Source: Bordetella genomosp. 10 (GTDB lineage Bacteria; Pseudomonadota; Gammaproteobacteria; Burkholderiales; Burkholderiaceae_B). From it: DNA of 64,000 bases. Both the position numbers and the translations under genes were made by a program. Positions 8,327 through 16,787 of the stretch are shown piece after piece. The DNA is taken from the NCBI RefSeq assembly GCF_002261225.1, contig NZ_NEVM01000005.1, forward strand, positions 434,001 through 498,000. Direction: 5' to 3'. The first letter of the stretch is position 1. Each line of letters opens with the position of its first letter. Under the pieces are notes generated by a model, which saw only the letters and a list, made by a program, of their open reading frames with translations, ran no database searches and was not told the DNA's origin.

Positions 8327-10261
8327 TCAGGCGGCGACGTCGCGCCGTGCGGACACATCCGTCGCCAGGCGGCTGATGAAGTCCTCGAGCTTGATGGCGC
8401 CCAGTTCCAGACCGCCCCGGCCGCGCACGGCGACCGTACCGGCCTCCCGTTCTTTCTCGCCTACGACAAGAATATAGGGGATCTTTTGCAGACTGTGCTC
8501 TCGGATTTTATAAGTGATTTTTTCACCACGCAAATCCGACTCAACCCTAAAGCCTTGTTTTTTCAGGGTTTGTGCAATTTGGGCCGCATAATCGGCCGAC
8601 GGCTCGGAGATACAGCACACCACGGCCTGCACCGGCGCGAGCCAGGGCGGCATGGCGCCGGCGTGGTTTTCGATCAACATTCCGATGAAACGCTCCAGCG
8701 AGCCCAGGATGGCCCGGTGCAGCATGACCGGCGGCTTGCGCTGGTCGTCGGCGTCGACGTATTCCGCGCCCAGGCGCACCGGCATCGAGAAATCGACCTG
8801 GATCGTGCCGCACTGCCAGTGGCGGCCGATGGCGTCCTTCAGCGTGTATTCGATCTTCGGACCGTAGAACGCGCCCTCGCCCGGAGAGATCTCGAACGCG
8901 CAGCCGGTGCGCTCCAGGCTGTCCATCAAGGCCTTCTCGGCGGCGTCCCACGTCGCGTCGGAACCGATGCGCTTCTCCGGCCGCGTGGCCACCTTGTACA
9001 GCACTTCCGTAAAACCGAAGTCCTGGTAGACCTTCTGCAGGAGCGCCGTAAAGGCGGCGCATTCGTCCTGCAACTGGTCCTCGGTGCAGAAAATGTGGCC
9101 GTCGTCCTGCGTGAAACCGCGCACGCGCATCATGCCGTGCAGCGAACCGGAGGGCTCGTTGCGATGGCACTGGCCGAATTCGCCGTAGCGCAGCGGCAGG
9201 TCGCGGTAGGAATGCAGGCCGGCGTTGTAAATCTGCACGTGGCCCGGGCAGTTCATGGGCTTCAGGCCGTAGACGCGGTTCTCGGACTCCGTCGTGAACA
9301 TGTTTTCACGATAGTTGTCCCAGTGGCCCGTTTTCTTCCACAGGGAAATGTCCAGGATCTGCGGCGCCTTGACTTCCTGGTAACCGTTGTCGCGATAGAC
9401 CGCGCGCATGTACTGCTCGACCTGCTGCCAGAGCTGCCAGCCCTTGGGATGCCAGAAGATCAGGCCCGGCGCCTCGTCCTGGAAGTGGAACAGGTCCAGT
9501 TCGCGGCCCAGCTTGCGGTGGTCGCGCTTTTCGGCCTCTTCCAGCATGTGCAGGTAGGCGTCCTGTTCTTCCTTGGTCGCCCAGGCCGTGCCGTAGATAC
9601 GCTGCAGCATCTCGTTCTTGCTGTCGCCGCGCCAGTAGGCGCCCGCCACCTTCATCAGCTTGAAGACCTTCAGCTTGCCCGTCGACGGCACGTGCGGTCC
9701 GCGGCACAGGTCGACGAAGTCGCCTTCGCGGTACAGGCTGAGGACTTCATTGGACGGGATCGAGGCGATGATCTCGGCCTTGTAGTTCTCGCCGATGCTC
9801 TTGAAATAGGCCACGGCGTCGTCGCGCGTCCATTCCTCGCGCGTCACGACCTCGTCCTTGCGCGCCAGTTCGGCCATCTTTTTCTCGATGGCCTGCAGGT
9901 CTTCCGGCGTAAAGGGACGCTTGTACGAGAAGTCGTAGTAGAAACCGTTGTCGATCACCGGGCCGATGGTGACCTGCGCATCGGGGAACAGCGACTTGAC
10001 CGCGTACGCCAGCAAGTGCGCCGTGGAGTGGCGGATCAGGTCCAGGCCGTCGGCGTCCTTGGCGGTGACGATGCCCAGCTCGGCGTCGCCGTCGATGCGA
10101 TAGGACGTATCGACCAGGCGCGGCTTTTCGCCGTTGCGGGCCACGCGGCCGCCCAGGGCGGCGCGCGCCAGGCCCGCGCCGATCGACTGCGCCACCTCGG
10201 CCACCGTGACGGGCCCGGGAAACTCGCGGCGGGAACCGTCGGGCAAGGTAATCTGAACCAT
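8327..10261 (-). CDS. thrS: Threonyl-tRNA synthetase
   Basis: A 644-residue class II synthetase charging tRNA-Thr. Domains in order are an N-terminal TGS-like domain ([14 protein letters not shown]), the editing domain with [13 protein letters not shown] (zinc/editing histidines), the catalytic core with motif 2 around [30 protein letters not shown], and the anticodon-binding domain after about residue 540. Translation starts at ATG 10261 behind AGGAAGC. A leader with a Thr-rich peptide and a terminator precedes it, implying attenuation by threonyl-tRNA supply. infC follows in the same direction. Confidence 0.97.
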   Translation of the reverse strand: MVQITLPDGSRREFPGPVTVAEVAQSIGAGLARAALGGRVARNGEKPRLVDTSYRIDGDAELGIVTAKDADGLDLIRHSTAHLLAYAVKSLFPDAQVTIGPVIDNGFYYDFSYKRPFTPEDLQAIEKKMAELARKDEVVTREEWTRDDAVAYFKSIGENYKAEIIASIPSNEVLSLYREGDFVDLCRGPHVPSTGKLKVFKLMKVAGAYWRGDSKNEMLQRIYGTAWATKEEQDAYLHMLEEAEKRDHRKLGRELDLFHFQDEAPGLIFWHPKGWQLWQQVEQYMRAVYRDNGYQEVKAPQILDISLWKKTGHWDNYRENMFTTESENRVYGLKPMNCPGHVQIYNAGLHSYRDLPLRYGEFGQCHRNEPSGSLHGMMRVRGFTQDDGHIFCTEDQLQDECAAFTALLQKVYQDFGFTEVLYKVATRPEKRIGSDATWDAAEKALMDSLERTGCAFEISPGEGAFYGPKIEYTLKDAIGRHWQCGTIQVDFSMPVRLGAEYVDADDQRKPPVMLHRAILGSLERFIGMLIENHAGAMPPWLAPVQAVVCCISEPSADYAAQIAQTLKKQGFRVESDLRGEKITYKIREHSLQKIPYILVVGEKEREAGTVAVRGRGGLELGAIKLEDFISRLATDVSARRDVAA

Positions 10262-10286
10262 TTGAAGCTTCCTGATGTATGAAATG

Positions 10287-10312
10287 AAAAACGCGGCTAT
10301 CGGCCGCGTTTT
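10287..10312 (-). terminator. Intrinsic terminator in the thrS leader (attenuator)
   Basis: On the minus strand AAAACGCGGC pairs perfectly with GCCGCGTTTT across a 5-nt loop and continues into another T. It ends 26 nt before the thrS start codon, between a short Thr-coding peptide and thrS, so it should stop thrS transcription unless relieved. Confidence 0.85.
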
Positions 10313-10376
10313 CTTTGTCTGGCGCCGCCAACCCCGACCTGCGGGCTGGCCACGAACCTACCTAAGTCGCAGCATG

Positions 10377-10421
10377 TCAGCATGGACTCAAGGTCGTAGT
10401 TCGGGCATATCGTGGAGACAT
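10377..10421 (-). CDS. Putative thrS leader peptide with three consecutive threonine codons
   Basis: A 14-codon reading frame, MSPRYARTTTLSPC, starts at ATG 10421 with a modest GAG ribosome site 7 nt upstream. Codons 8-10 are ACT ACG ACC, three different Thr codons in a row (10392-10400). It lies between a promoter-like TACAAT (10491-10496) and a terminator just before thrS. The codon segment ACCTTGAGTC (10385-10394) can pair with GACTTAGGT (10360-10368), with one bulge and one G-U. A ribosome waiting for threonyl-tRNA would break that pairing. This is the classic layout of attenuation control. The coding call rests on position and codon content, not on homology. Confidence 0.7.
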   Translation of the reverse strand: MSPRYARTTTLSPC

Positions 10422-10490
10422 TCGACAACTCGTCGCAAGGGTGGGATCGGCCGGCTGGCGCGGAGCCGATCGGTTCAAAGTGATTTTCGA

Positions 10491-10520
10491 ATTGTATCAC
10501 CCCTGGCGGCGGGCTGGCAC
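10491..10520 (-). promoter_or_regulatory. Likely sigma-70 promoter of the thrS leader
   Basis: TACAAT (-10) lies 18 bp from a weak -35 GTGCCA on the minus strand. The start would be near 10484, giving a leader of about 220 nt before thrS. It is divergent from the response regulator at 10639. Confidence 0.5.
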
Positions 10521-10638
10521 GGGGCGCGGAAGGAATGGGGATGGCATGTAGGACTGGTCCTGTTTTTGCGCGGTTGCCGCCGACAAGCCGCCTGGGGTCC
10601 TTAAACTGCCATCCAGCCCCGCCCACGCAAGGAAACGC

Positions 10639-11382
10639 ATGGTCTTCGCGTACAGCCGCCCCGGTATCCGCTCCGCCTTGTCCAGGTATCTCCTCGGCGA
10701 GGAAGTCGTCCGCCGCTATGTCCTCAGTGCCCGCCCCCGCCACCGCATCCGTGTTTCCATCCTGGACGACCATCCCATCGTCGGCCTGGGCATGGCCGCT
10801 TTCCTGCGCCACCAGGCGGATTTCGAGGTCGTCCAGGCCGAAACCTCGGCGCTGCGCTTCCTGGAAACGCTGAAGGAATCTCCCTGCGACGTCGCCATCG
10901 TCGACTTCTACCTGCCGCGCGAGCCTTCGGACGGGGTCGATTTCATCAGGCGGCTGCGCCGGCAGCATCCCGACCTGATCATCATCACCTTCTCCGGCGG
11001 CAAGGTGGAGGACACCCAGTACGCGGCCTACAAGGCGGGCGCCAACGGCTACGTGCCGAAGGGGGAGCGCCTGCTTTGCGTCGCGGAAATGATCCGCAAG
11101 TCCATCGGCGCCCCGCGCACCTTCCACGCCTGCAGCCAGGGCCGGTTGCACGCGTTCAAGCCGCCGCGGCCGGACCCCCGGCTCACCACGGCCGAGGCCG
11201 AAATCCTGCGCAACATGGCGCTGGGCCTTTCGGTCACGCAGATCTCCGGCAAGCTGCTGCGCAGCAAGAAGACCGTCAGCACGCACAAGCGGCGCGCCAT
11301 GAAAAAGCTGGCGCTGGCCAACGACCTGGCGCTGGCGCTGTACCTGAAGGAAAAATTCGCGCGATCGGCGGAGATGGCCTGA
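10639..11382 (+). CDS. Orphan NarL/LuxR-type response regulator with an N-terminal extension
   Basis: A 247-residue DNA-binding response regulator. The receiver domain (about residues 37-160) has the acidic pair in SILDDHP, the phospho-accepting Asp in AIVDFYLP, the switch Ser in ITFSGG and Lys in YVPKGE. The LuxR-type helix-turn-helix is LTTAEAEILRNMALGLSVTQISGKLLRSKKTVSTHKRRAM. This is closer to the RcsB style than to classic NarL. About 36 residues precede the receiver. The ATG at 10639 has AAGGAAACGC, so the extension seems real. No histidine kinase is adjacent, so the partner is unknown. Confidence 0.85.
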   Translation: MVFAYSRPGIRSALSRYLLGEEVVRRYVLSARPRHRIRVSILDDHPIVGLGMAAFLRHQADFEVVQAETSALRFLETLKESPCDVAIVDFYLPREPSDGVDFIRRLRRQHPDLIIITFSGGKVEDTQYAAYKAGANGYVPKGERLLCVAEMIRKSIGAPRTFHACSQGRLHAFKPPRPDPRLTTAEAEILRNMALGLSVTQISGKLLRSKKTVSTHKRRAMKKLALANDLALALYLKEKFARSAEMA

Positions 11383-11420
11383 ACATGCCCTCCCGCCCCC
11401 TGCCGACCGCGCCGCCGCCC

Positions 11421-11449
11421 GCCTTCGGACAGCGGCTGGAACGCTGTCC
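11421..11449. terminator. Hairpin after the response regulator, possible terminator
   Basis: TTCGGACAGCG and its exact complement form an 11-bp stem with a 7-nt loop, 39 nt after the stop codon. There is no T-run, so a factor-dependent end or operator is equally possible. Confidence 0.4.
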
Positions 11450-11519
11450 GAAAGCGCCGGAATCGCGCCCGTTTCCCCTCTCCGCAAGCAGGCGCCCAGC
11501 AGAGGGCGGAAAGAAGGAG

Positions 11520-11548
11520 ATGACAATTTGACTGAACTTCGCTACAAT
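11520..11548 (+). promoter_or_regulatory. Sigma-70 promoter reading toward the osmoprotectant importer; long leader follows
   Basis: ATGACA-N17-TACAAT matches the consensus closely (5/6 and 5/6, ideal spacing). A start near 11555 leaves a leader of about 460 nt before the permease ATG at 12014. I find no gene in 11555-12013 that I can support. Such a long leader could hold RNA-based control, but I recognise no riboswitch class. Confidence 0.6.
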
Positions 11549-12013
11549 AGCCGACACGTTGCCATCTGTTTTCATCTGTCCGGGTTTCTTGCATCACCCG
11601 TCCGGGCGTAGCAATACGCTCCCGCGCCAGCCAAGGCCAGCGCGGTCATGACCTGACGAACACGCGAACAGACGAACATTTGGCAGTCCCGACGATCGGC
11701 GGCGCATCGGATGCTTTCTTCTACTCGCGCTGCCATTTGGCCAAAACAACGGCATTTCGCCTTGTCTTGCGCCGCCCCTCCGGAATGCCCGGCCTCACGT
11801 GCCGCGCTTCCACCTTCAGGGTCCCGCCCACTTCGGTGACGCACGGACCCACCGCGCGTCCGCCGGTGTTCCTGCCGGCCATGGCGTGCATACGCAATGC
11901 TTTTGCACTGTCGCGGGCCTGGCCTGGCGCCCTGCTGCTGCCGGTCTCCGCCCGCTTGTCATTTCCCGTGCTCACAGCGCTTCACCGCGTTGCGGACGCG
12001 GGCTGGGAGAGTC

Positions 12014-12736
12014 ATGCTGAAAACCAACTCCACCGCGCGCGCCCTGGCCGGAACGGCCTGCATCCTGGCGCTGCTCGCCGGCCTGGCGGCCTGGATCGGG
12101 CCGGACTTCATCCGCCAGCAGCGCGGCCGCCTGCTCTACGACGCCGCCGACCATCTGCGGCTGGTGGGCATATCGATGGTCCTGGCGCTCGCGACCGGGC
12201 TGCCGGCCGGCGTCGCCCTGAGCCGTCCCGGCATGCGCCGCTGGTCCGACCGCCTGATGCAGATCTTCAACATCGGCAACACCGTCCCTTCGCTGGCGGT
12301 GCTGGCGCTGGCCCTGGCGGCGCTGGGCATCGGCGAAAGACCCGCCATCCTGGCCCTGTGGCTCGCCTCGCTCCTGCCCATCGTGCGCAATACCACCGAA
12401 GGCCTGCGCGGCGTGTCGCCGGCGCTGATCGAAGCGGCGCGCGGCATCGGCATGACGCCGGCGCAGCGGCTGTTCCAGGTCGAGCTGCCCAATGCCCTGC
12501 CCGTGATCCTGGCAGGCGTGCGCATCAGCCTGGTGATCAACGTGGGAACGGTGCCGCTGTCCTTCCTGATCGGCGCCAACAGCCTGGGCGAGCTCATCTT
12601 CCCGGGAATCTATCTGAACGACCAGCCGCTGCTGCTGCTGGGCGCCGCCGCCACCGCCGTCATGGCGCTGGCGCTCGACGCGCTGTTCGCGGCGGGCGGC
12701 GCCCTGTACCTGCGCAAGCGCGGCATGGGCCGCTGA
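12014..12736 (+). CDS. Osmoprotectant (OpuB/OsmW-type) ABC permease 1
   Basis: A 240-residue inner-membrane permease for glycine betaine, choline or related compounds. The ATG at 12014 follows GGGAGAG; upstream in-frame sequence lacks hydrophobic or conserved character. Five or six membrane segments are visible. The ABC-coupling loop is IIEAARGIGMTPAQRLFQVELP-like (ALIEAARGIGMTPAQRLFQ), as in the second permease of the operon. It is the first gene of a permease-binding protein-permease-ATPase operon with short gaps. Confidence 0.88.
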   Translation: MLKTNSTARALAGTACILALLAGLAAWIGPDFIRQQRGRLLYDAADHLRLVGISMVLALATGLPAGVALSRPGMRRWSDRLMQIFNIGNTVPSLAVLALALAALGIGERPAILALWLASLLPIVRNTTEGLRGVSPALIEAARGIGMTPAQRLFQVELPNALPVILAGVRISLVINVGTVPLSFLIGANSLGELIFPGIYLNDQPLLLLGAAATAVMALALDALFAAGGALYLRKRGMGR

Positions 12737-12759
12737 GCGGCCTGAATCAAGGAGAACCG

Positions 12760-13749
12760 ATGTCGAACGAACACCACGCCCGCCGCCGGCTGCCGCCGCG
12801 CGCGCCTGCACGGAAGCACGCGGCGCCCCGCCTCGCCACCGCCGCGCGCGGACTTGCGCGGCGCCTGGGCGCCGTGCTGCTGGCCGCGGGCCTGCTGCTG
12901 GCCTGGCAAGCCCCGGCCCGGGCCGACGCGCCCTTGCGCGTCGGCGGCAAGAACTTCACCGAGCAATTGATCCTGTCCTCCATGACCGCGCAGTACCTGC
13001 GCGCCAAGGGCTACGCCACCGACCTCACCACCGGCCTGGGCAGCACGCTCATGCGCCAGGCGCTGGAGAACGGCCAACTGGACGTGGTCTGGGACTACAC
13101 CGGCACCGCGCTGGTGGTGTTCAACCACGTCCAGGAAAAGCTGAACGCCGAACAGAGCTATGAGCGGGTCAAGACGCTCGATGCGAAGAAGGGCCTGGTC
13201 TGGCTGCGGGCATCCACCGTCAACAACACCTACGCGCTGGCCATGCCGCACGAGCGGGCCGAAGCCACCGGCATCACCACCCTGTCGCAGTACGCGAAGA
13301 TGGTGCGCGACACGCCGGAAAAGCGCCATCCCTTCGCCGTCGACATGGAGTTCGCCGCGCGGCCCGACGGCCTGGAACCTCTGAAAAAGGCCTATGACCT
13401 GCCCCTGACCCGGCGCGACATCATCCAGCTCGATCCCGGGCTGGTCTACACCGCCCTGCGCAACAACCAGGTCGACACCGGCCTGGTGTACACCACGGAC
13501 GGGCGCGTCAAGGGCTTCGGCCTGGTGCTGTTGCGCGACGACCTGAATTACTTCCCGGCCTACAACGCGGCGCCGGTGGTGCGCGAGGAAATCCTGCGCG
13601 CCCACCCCAAGCTGGCCGAGCAACTGAATGCCCTGGCCGCCCAACTCGACAACGCCGCCATGACCGAAATGAACTACCAGGTCGACATCGGCCAGCGCCC
13701 GGTGGACCAGGTGGCCACCGATTTCCTGCGCCAGCACGGCCTGATCTGA
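12760..13749 (+). CDS. Periplasmic glycine betaine/choline-type binding protein (OsmX/OpuAC family)
   Basis: A 329-residue substrate receptor of the importer. The start ATG at 12760 follows AAGGAGAACCG. A long basic N-terminal region precedes the hydrophobic signal core LGAVLLAAGLLLAW, with cleavage near ARADA. The mature start LRVGGKNFTEQLILSSM and the segments LDVVWDYTGTAL and YTTDGRVKGFGLVLL are typical of quaternary-amine receptors. The true substrate cannot be told from sequence; glycine betaine, choline and carnitine are all plausible. It is the second gene of the operon. Confidence 0.88.
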   Translation: MSNEHHARRRLPPRAPARKHAAPRLATAARGLARRLGAVLLAAGLLLAWQAPARADAPLRVGGKNFTEQLILSSMTAQYLRAKGYATDLTTGLGSTLMRQALENGQLDVVWDYTGTALVVFNHVQEKLNAEQSYERVKTLDAKKGLVWLRASTVNNTYALAMPHERAEATGITTLSQYAKMVRDTPEKRHPFAVDMEFAARPDGLEPLKKAYDLPLTRRDIIQLDPGLVYTALRNNQVDTGLVYTTDGRVKGFGLVLLRDDLNYFPAYNAAPVVREEILRAHPKLAEQLNALAAQLDNAAMTEMNYQVDIGQRPVDQVATDFLRQHGLI

Positions 13750-13758
13750 GGGAGCGCC

Positions 13759-14409
13759 ATGAACATCCTCGACTATCTATCGCAAACCTGGCCGTCGCTG
13801 CTGAGCCTGGCGGGCCAGCACCTGGCCCTGGTGGGCGCGGCGGTGGGCTGCGCCATCGTCTGCGGCATTCCGCTGGGCATACTGATCGTGCGCGTGCGCT
13901 GGCTGGCCACGCCCCTGCTGGGCCTGGCCACGGTGATACTGACCCTGCCTTCCATCGCGCTGTTCGGCCTGATGATTCCCATCTTCAGCCACTTCGGCCA
14001 CGCCCTGGGCTACGTGCCGGCCGTCACCGCCGTCTTTCTCTATTCCCTGCTGCCCATCATGCGCAACACCTACGTCGCGCTGGCGAACGTCGATCCCGGC
14101 ATCCGCGAAGCCGCGCGCGGCATCGGCATGACGCCCTGGCAGCGCCTGCGCATGGTGGAGCTGCCGCTGGCGACGCCCGTCATCATCGGCGGCGTGCGCA
14201 CCGCCGTGGTCATGAACATCGGTGTGGCCACCATCTCCGCGCTGATCGGCGCCGGCGGCCTCGGCGTGCTGATCCTGCAAGCCATCAGCCAGAGCAATAT
14301 GAGCAAGCTCGCCATCGGCGCGGTCCTGGTCAGCGTGCTCGCCATCGCCGCCGATACCTGCCTGCAATGGCTGCAGCGCGCCCTCACCCCGAAAGGAGTC
14401 CGCACATGA
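13759..14409 (+). CDS. Osmoprotectant ABC permease 2
   Basis: A 216-residue inner-membrane permease, partner of the one at 12014. The coupling loop GIREAARGIGMTPWQRLRMVELP-like segment (IREAARGIGMTPWQRLRM) nearly repeats that of the first permease, so the two are paralogues forming a heterodimer. It starts 9 bp after the binding-protein gene. Its stop overlaps the ATPase start as ATGA. Confidence 0.9.
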   Translation: MNILDYLSQTWPSLLSLAGQHLALVGAAVGCAIVCGIPLGILIVRVRWLATPLLGLATVILTLPSIALFGLMIPIFSHFGHALGYVPAVTAVFLYSLLPIMRNTYVALANVDPGIREAARGIGMTPWQRLRMVELPLATPVIIGGVRTAVVMNIGVATISALIGAGGLGVLILQAISQSNMSKLAIGAVLVSVLAIAADTCLQWLQRALTPKGVRT

Positions 14410-15578
14410 TAGAACTCGACCAACTCAGCAAATCGTTCACGCAGAAGGACGGTCACGTGGTCAAGGCCGTGGACCGCGTCAGCCTGACCGTGCCGCGCGG
14501 CGAAATCTGCGTCTTCCTCGGTCCCTCCGGCTGCGGCAAGACCACGACCCTGAAGATGATCAACCGCCTGATCCCGCCGACCTCGGGCCGCGTGCTGATC
14601 GAAGGCGAGGACACGGCCTCGCTGGACGCCGTCAGCCTGCGCCGCAAGATCGGCTACGTGATCCAGCAGATCGGCCTGTTTCCCAACATGACCATCGAAC
14701 AGAACATCACGGTCGTGCCGCGCCTGATGGGCTGGGACAAGCAGCGCTGCCGCGAGCGCGCGCGCGAGCTGCTGGCCATGGTCAAGCTGGACCCGGGCAA
14801 GATGATGAACCGCTATCCGCGCGAGCTCTCCGGCGGCCAGCAGCAGCGCGTGGGCGTGATCCGCGCCCTGGCCGCGGACGCGCCGGTGCTGTTGATGGAC
14901 GAACCCTTCGGCGCGGTCGACCCGATCAACCGCGAAAGCATCCAGAACGAGTTCTTCCAGATGCAGCGCGAGCTGAAGAAGACGGTCATCATGGTCTCGC
15001 ACGATATCGACGAGGCCATCAAGCTGGGCGACCGCGTGGCGGTGTTCCGCGCCGGACGGCTGGTGCAGTTCGATCACCCCGATGCGCTGCTGGCGCACCC
15101 GGCGGACGATTTCGTGCAGGCCTTCGTCGGCCACGACAACACGCTCAAGCGCCTGCTGCTGGTGCGCGCGGGCGACGCCGCCAGCCTGCCGCCCTGCGGC
15201 ACGCCGGAGATGGCCATGTCGCAGGCCTACGGGGTAATGGACGAGGCCGACGTGCGCTACATGCCGATCCTGGACGCGGGGGGACGGGCCCTGGGCTACA
15301 TCACCCGGCGCGACGCGCGCGAGGCGATGCGCGCGAACGACCGCCCCTGCGGCGAATCGCTGCGCGCCTTCACCGTCACCGCGGCGGTCGACGAGCACCT
15401 GCGCATCGTGCTGTCGCGCATGTACCAGCACAACACCAGTTGGCTGCCGGTGCTCGACGCCGACGGCGTGTACCTGGGCGAAGTGACGCAGGAATCGATC
15501 GCGGGGTACCTGAGTTCAGGCAAGTCGCGGGGATTCGGGACCGCGGCGCCGGCGCAGGCACAGGCCGTGGCCGCCTGA
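14406..15578 (+). CDS. Osmoprotectant ABC transporter ATPase with C-terminal CBS domains
   Basis: A 390-residue cytoplasmic ATPase powering the importer. Walker A is LGPSGCGKTTT, the signature LSGGQQQRVG and Walker B VLLMDEPFGAVD, followed by the switch His in MVSHDIDEA. The C-terminal part (about residues 265-380) carries two CBS motifs, around RYMPILDAGGRALGYITRRD and SWLPVLDADGVYLGEV. In OpuA-type systems these sense ionic strength and gate transport. The ATG at 14406 overlaps the preceding stop, and homology begins at MIELDQLSKSF. Last gene of the operon. Confidence 0.92.
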   Translation: MIELDQLSKSFTQKDGHVVKAVDRVSLTVPRGEICVFLGPSGCGKTTTLKMINRLIPPTSGRVLIEGEDTASLDAVSLRRKIGYVIQQIGLFPNMTIEQNITVVPRLMGWDKQRCRERARELLAMVKLDPGKMMNRYPRELSGGQQQRVGVIRALAADAPVLLMDEPFGAVDPINRESIQNEFFQMQRELKKTVIMVSHDIDEAIKLGDRVAVFRAGRLVQFDHPDALLAHPADDFVQAFVGHDNTLKRLLLVRAGDAASLPPCGTPEMAMSQAYGVMDEADVRYMPILDAGGRALGYITRRDAREAMRANDRPCGESLRAFTVTAAVDEHLRIVLSRMYQHNTSWLPVLDADGVYLGEVTQESIAGYLSSGKSRGFGTAAPAQAQAVAA

Positions 15579-15727
15579 GCGGCGCGGCCGACGCATCCAG
15601 GCAACGCTTCCCCCTTCCAGAGACACCCCCGGAGACACCCCGGAGACACCCTCTTTCCAAGTTCCCGGTATGCTTCCGCTGCGCGGGCAGATCGGGAGCG
15701 TCCGCGCACGCCCTTTTTTGCCGCCGG

Positions 15728-15800
15728 GCAGCCCCAAGGCATAAACGCCCCCTTGGGGGCAGCAAGCGGCGTGAGCCGCGCGGCGTGGGGTTTTTTACAT
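15728..15800. repeat. Intergenic palindromic repeat, copy 2
   Basis: CCCCCTTGGGGGC is followed by a GGCGTGAGCCGC hairpin and GTGGGGTTTTTT. In the opposite orientation this parallels the element at 4019-4105. The GGGGTTTTTT end may let it act as a terminator for the upstream importer operon, which shows no other hairpin with a T-run. Confidence 0.5.
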
Positions 15801-15832
15801 GAGCTCCCCAACACCCCTACCTCGTAAAAATA

Positions 15833-16705
15833 ATGGACGTAAAAACGAAAGGTAAGTCTCTCCGCCTGCTCGCCGGTGCCGTCGTCATCGCGCTGCTGGC
15901 GCTCATCGCCATCATCGGCTCCTGGTACCAGGTCGACCAGGGCGAACGGGCCGTCGTGCTGCGCAACGGCCGCCTGGTGGACGTCGCCGAGCCCGGCCTG
16001 CACCTGAAGGTTCCCGTCATCGACACCACCGTCAACGTTTCCGTCCGCGATCACACATCGACCTTCGACAAGGTCGAGTCCTATAGCGCCGACCAGCAGC
16101 CGGCCGACATCCGCATCTCCGTCACGTACCGGGTGCCCGACTCGCGGGTCGGCGACCTCTATTCCCAATACGGCTCGCTGGACAACCTGCAGAACCGCGT
16201 GCTCATGCCGCGCACCTACGACCAGATCAAGAAGGTCTTCGGCCGCTATACGGCCGTCTCGGCGATCCAGGACCGCGCCAAGCTGGGCGTGGACGTGACC
16301 AGCTCGATACGCGAGGCGCTGCGCGACGAACCGGTCACCATCGTGGGCGTGCAACTGGAGGACATCTCCTTCTCCCGGACCTACGTGCAATCGATCGAGC
16401 AGCGCATGCTGGCGCAGGTGCAGATCGAGACCACCCGCCAGCAGAAGGAAACCGCGACCATCAACGCCGAAATCCAGGTCGTCCAGGCGCAGGCCGAGGC
16501 CGACGCCAAGCGCGCCGGCTACAAGGCCGAGGCCGACGGCATCGCCATGCGCGGGGAAGCCGAGGCCAAGGCCATCGAGGCGCGCGCCAAGGCCCTGGCC
16601 GCCAATACCAACCTCGTCCAGCTCAACGCCGTGGACAAATGGGACGGCAAGCTGCCCAGCACGCAGGTGCCGGGCGCGGCGCTGCCCTTCATCGGCGTGA
16701 AGTAA
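15833..16705 (+). CDS. SPFH/band-7 (prohibitin-like) membrane protein
   Basis: A 290-residue protein with one N-terminal membrane anchor (LLAGAVVIALLALIAIIG). An SPFH domain follows, starting VDQGERAVVLRNGRLVDVAEPGLHLKVP-like (WYQVDQGERAVVLRNGR). An Ala/Glu/Lys-rich helical region spans about residues 195-265 and probably oligomerises. The family includes HflC and prohibitin-like microdomain scaffolds, but the orientation and partner are unknown here, as no hflK or NfeD gene is adjacent. The start ATG lacks a recognisable ribosome site. It stands alone between the importer operon and the endonuclease gene. Confidence 0.85.
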   Translation: MDVKTKGKSLRLLAGAVVIALLALIAIIGSWYQVDQGERAVVLRNGRLVDVAEPGLHLKVPVIDTTVNVSVRDHTSTFDKVESYSADQQPADIRISVTYRVPDSRVGDLYSQYGSLDNLQNRVLMPRTYDQIKKVFGRYTAVSAIQDRAKLGVDVTSSIREALRDEPVTIVGVQLEDISFSRTYVQSIEQRMLAQVQIETTRQQKETATINAEIQVVQAQAEADAKRAGYKAEADGIAMRGEAEAKAIEARAKALAANTNLVQLNAVDKWDGKLPSTQVPGAALPFIGVK

Positions 16706-16773
16706 GCGGCGAGGAACAAGGACGGCAGGCAGGCACGGCTATCTGGCATGGCTGTTCCGGGTGAAATGCCCGG

Positions 16774-16779
16774 TACAAT
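16774..16779 (+). promoter_or_regulatory. -10 box just upstream of the endonuclease start
   Basis: TACAAT ends 8 nt before the ATG at 16788. A start about 7 nt downstream would make the message leaderless or nearly so. The -35 region (near 16751) is weak, and there is no ribosome site before the ATG. Confidence 0.4.
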
Positions 16780-16787
16780 GCCGCGCC

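Noticed and set aside
10297..11526. 409-codon minus-strand frame over the thrS leader and response regulator
   Set aside because: Antisense to a clear response regulator and overlapping the thrS promoter; no recognisable domain.
11680..12759. In-frame extension upstream of the osmoprotectant receptor
   Set aside because: Overlaps the first permease in another frame; the receptor has its own ribosome site and signal peptide at 12760.
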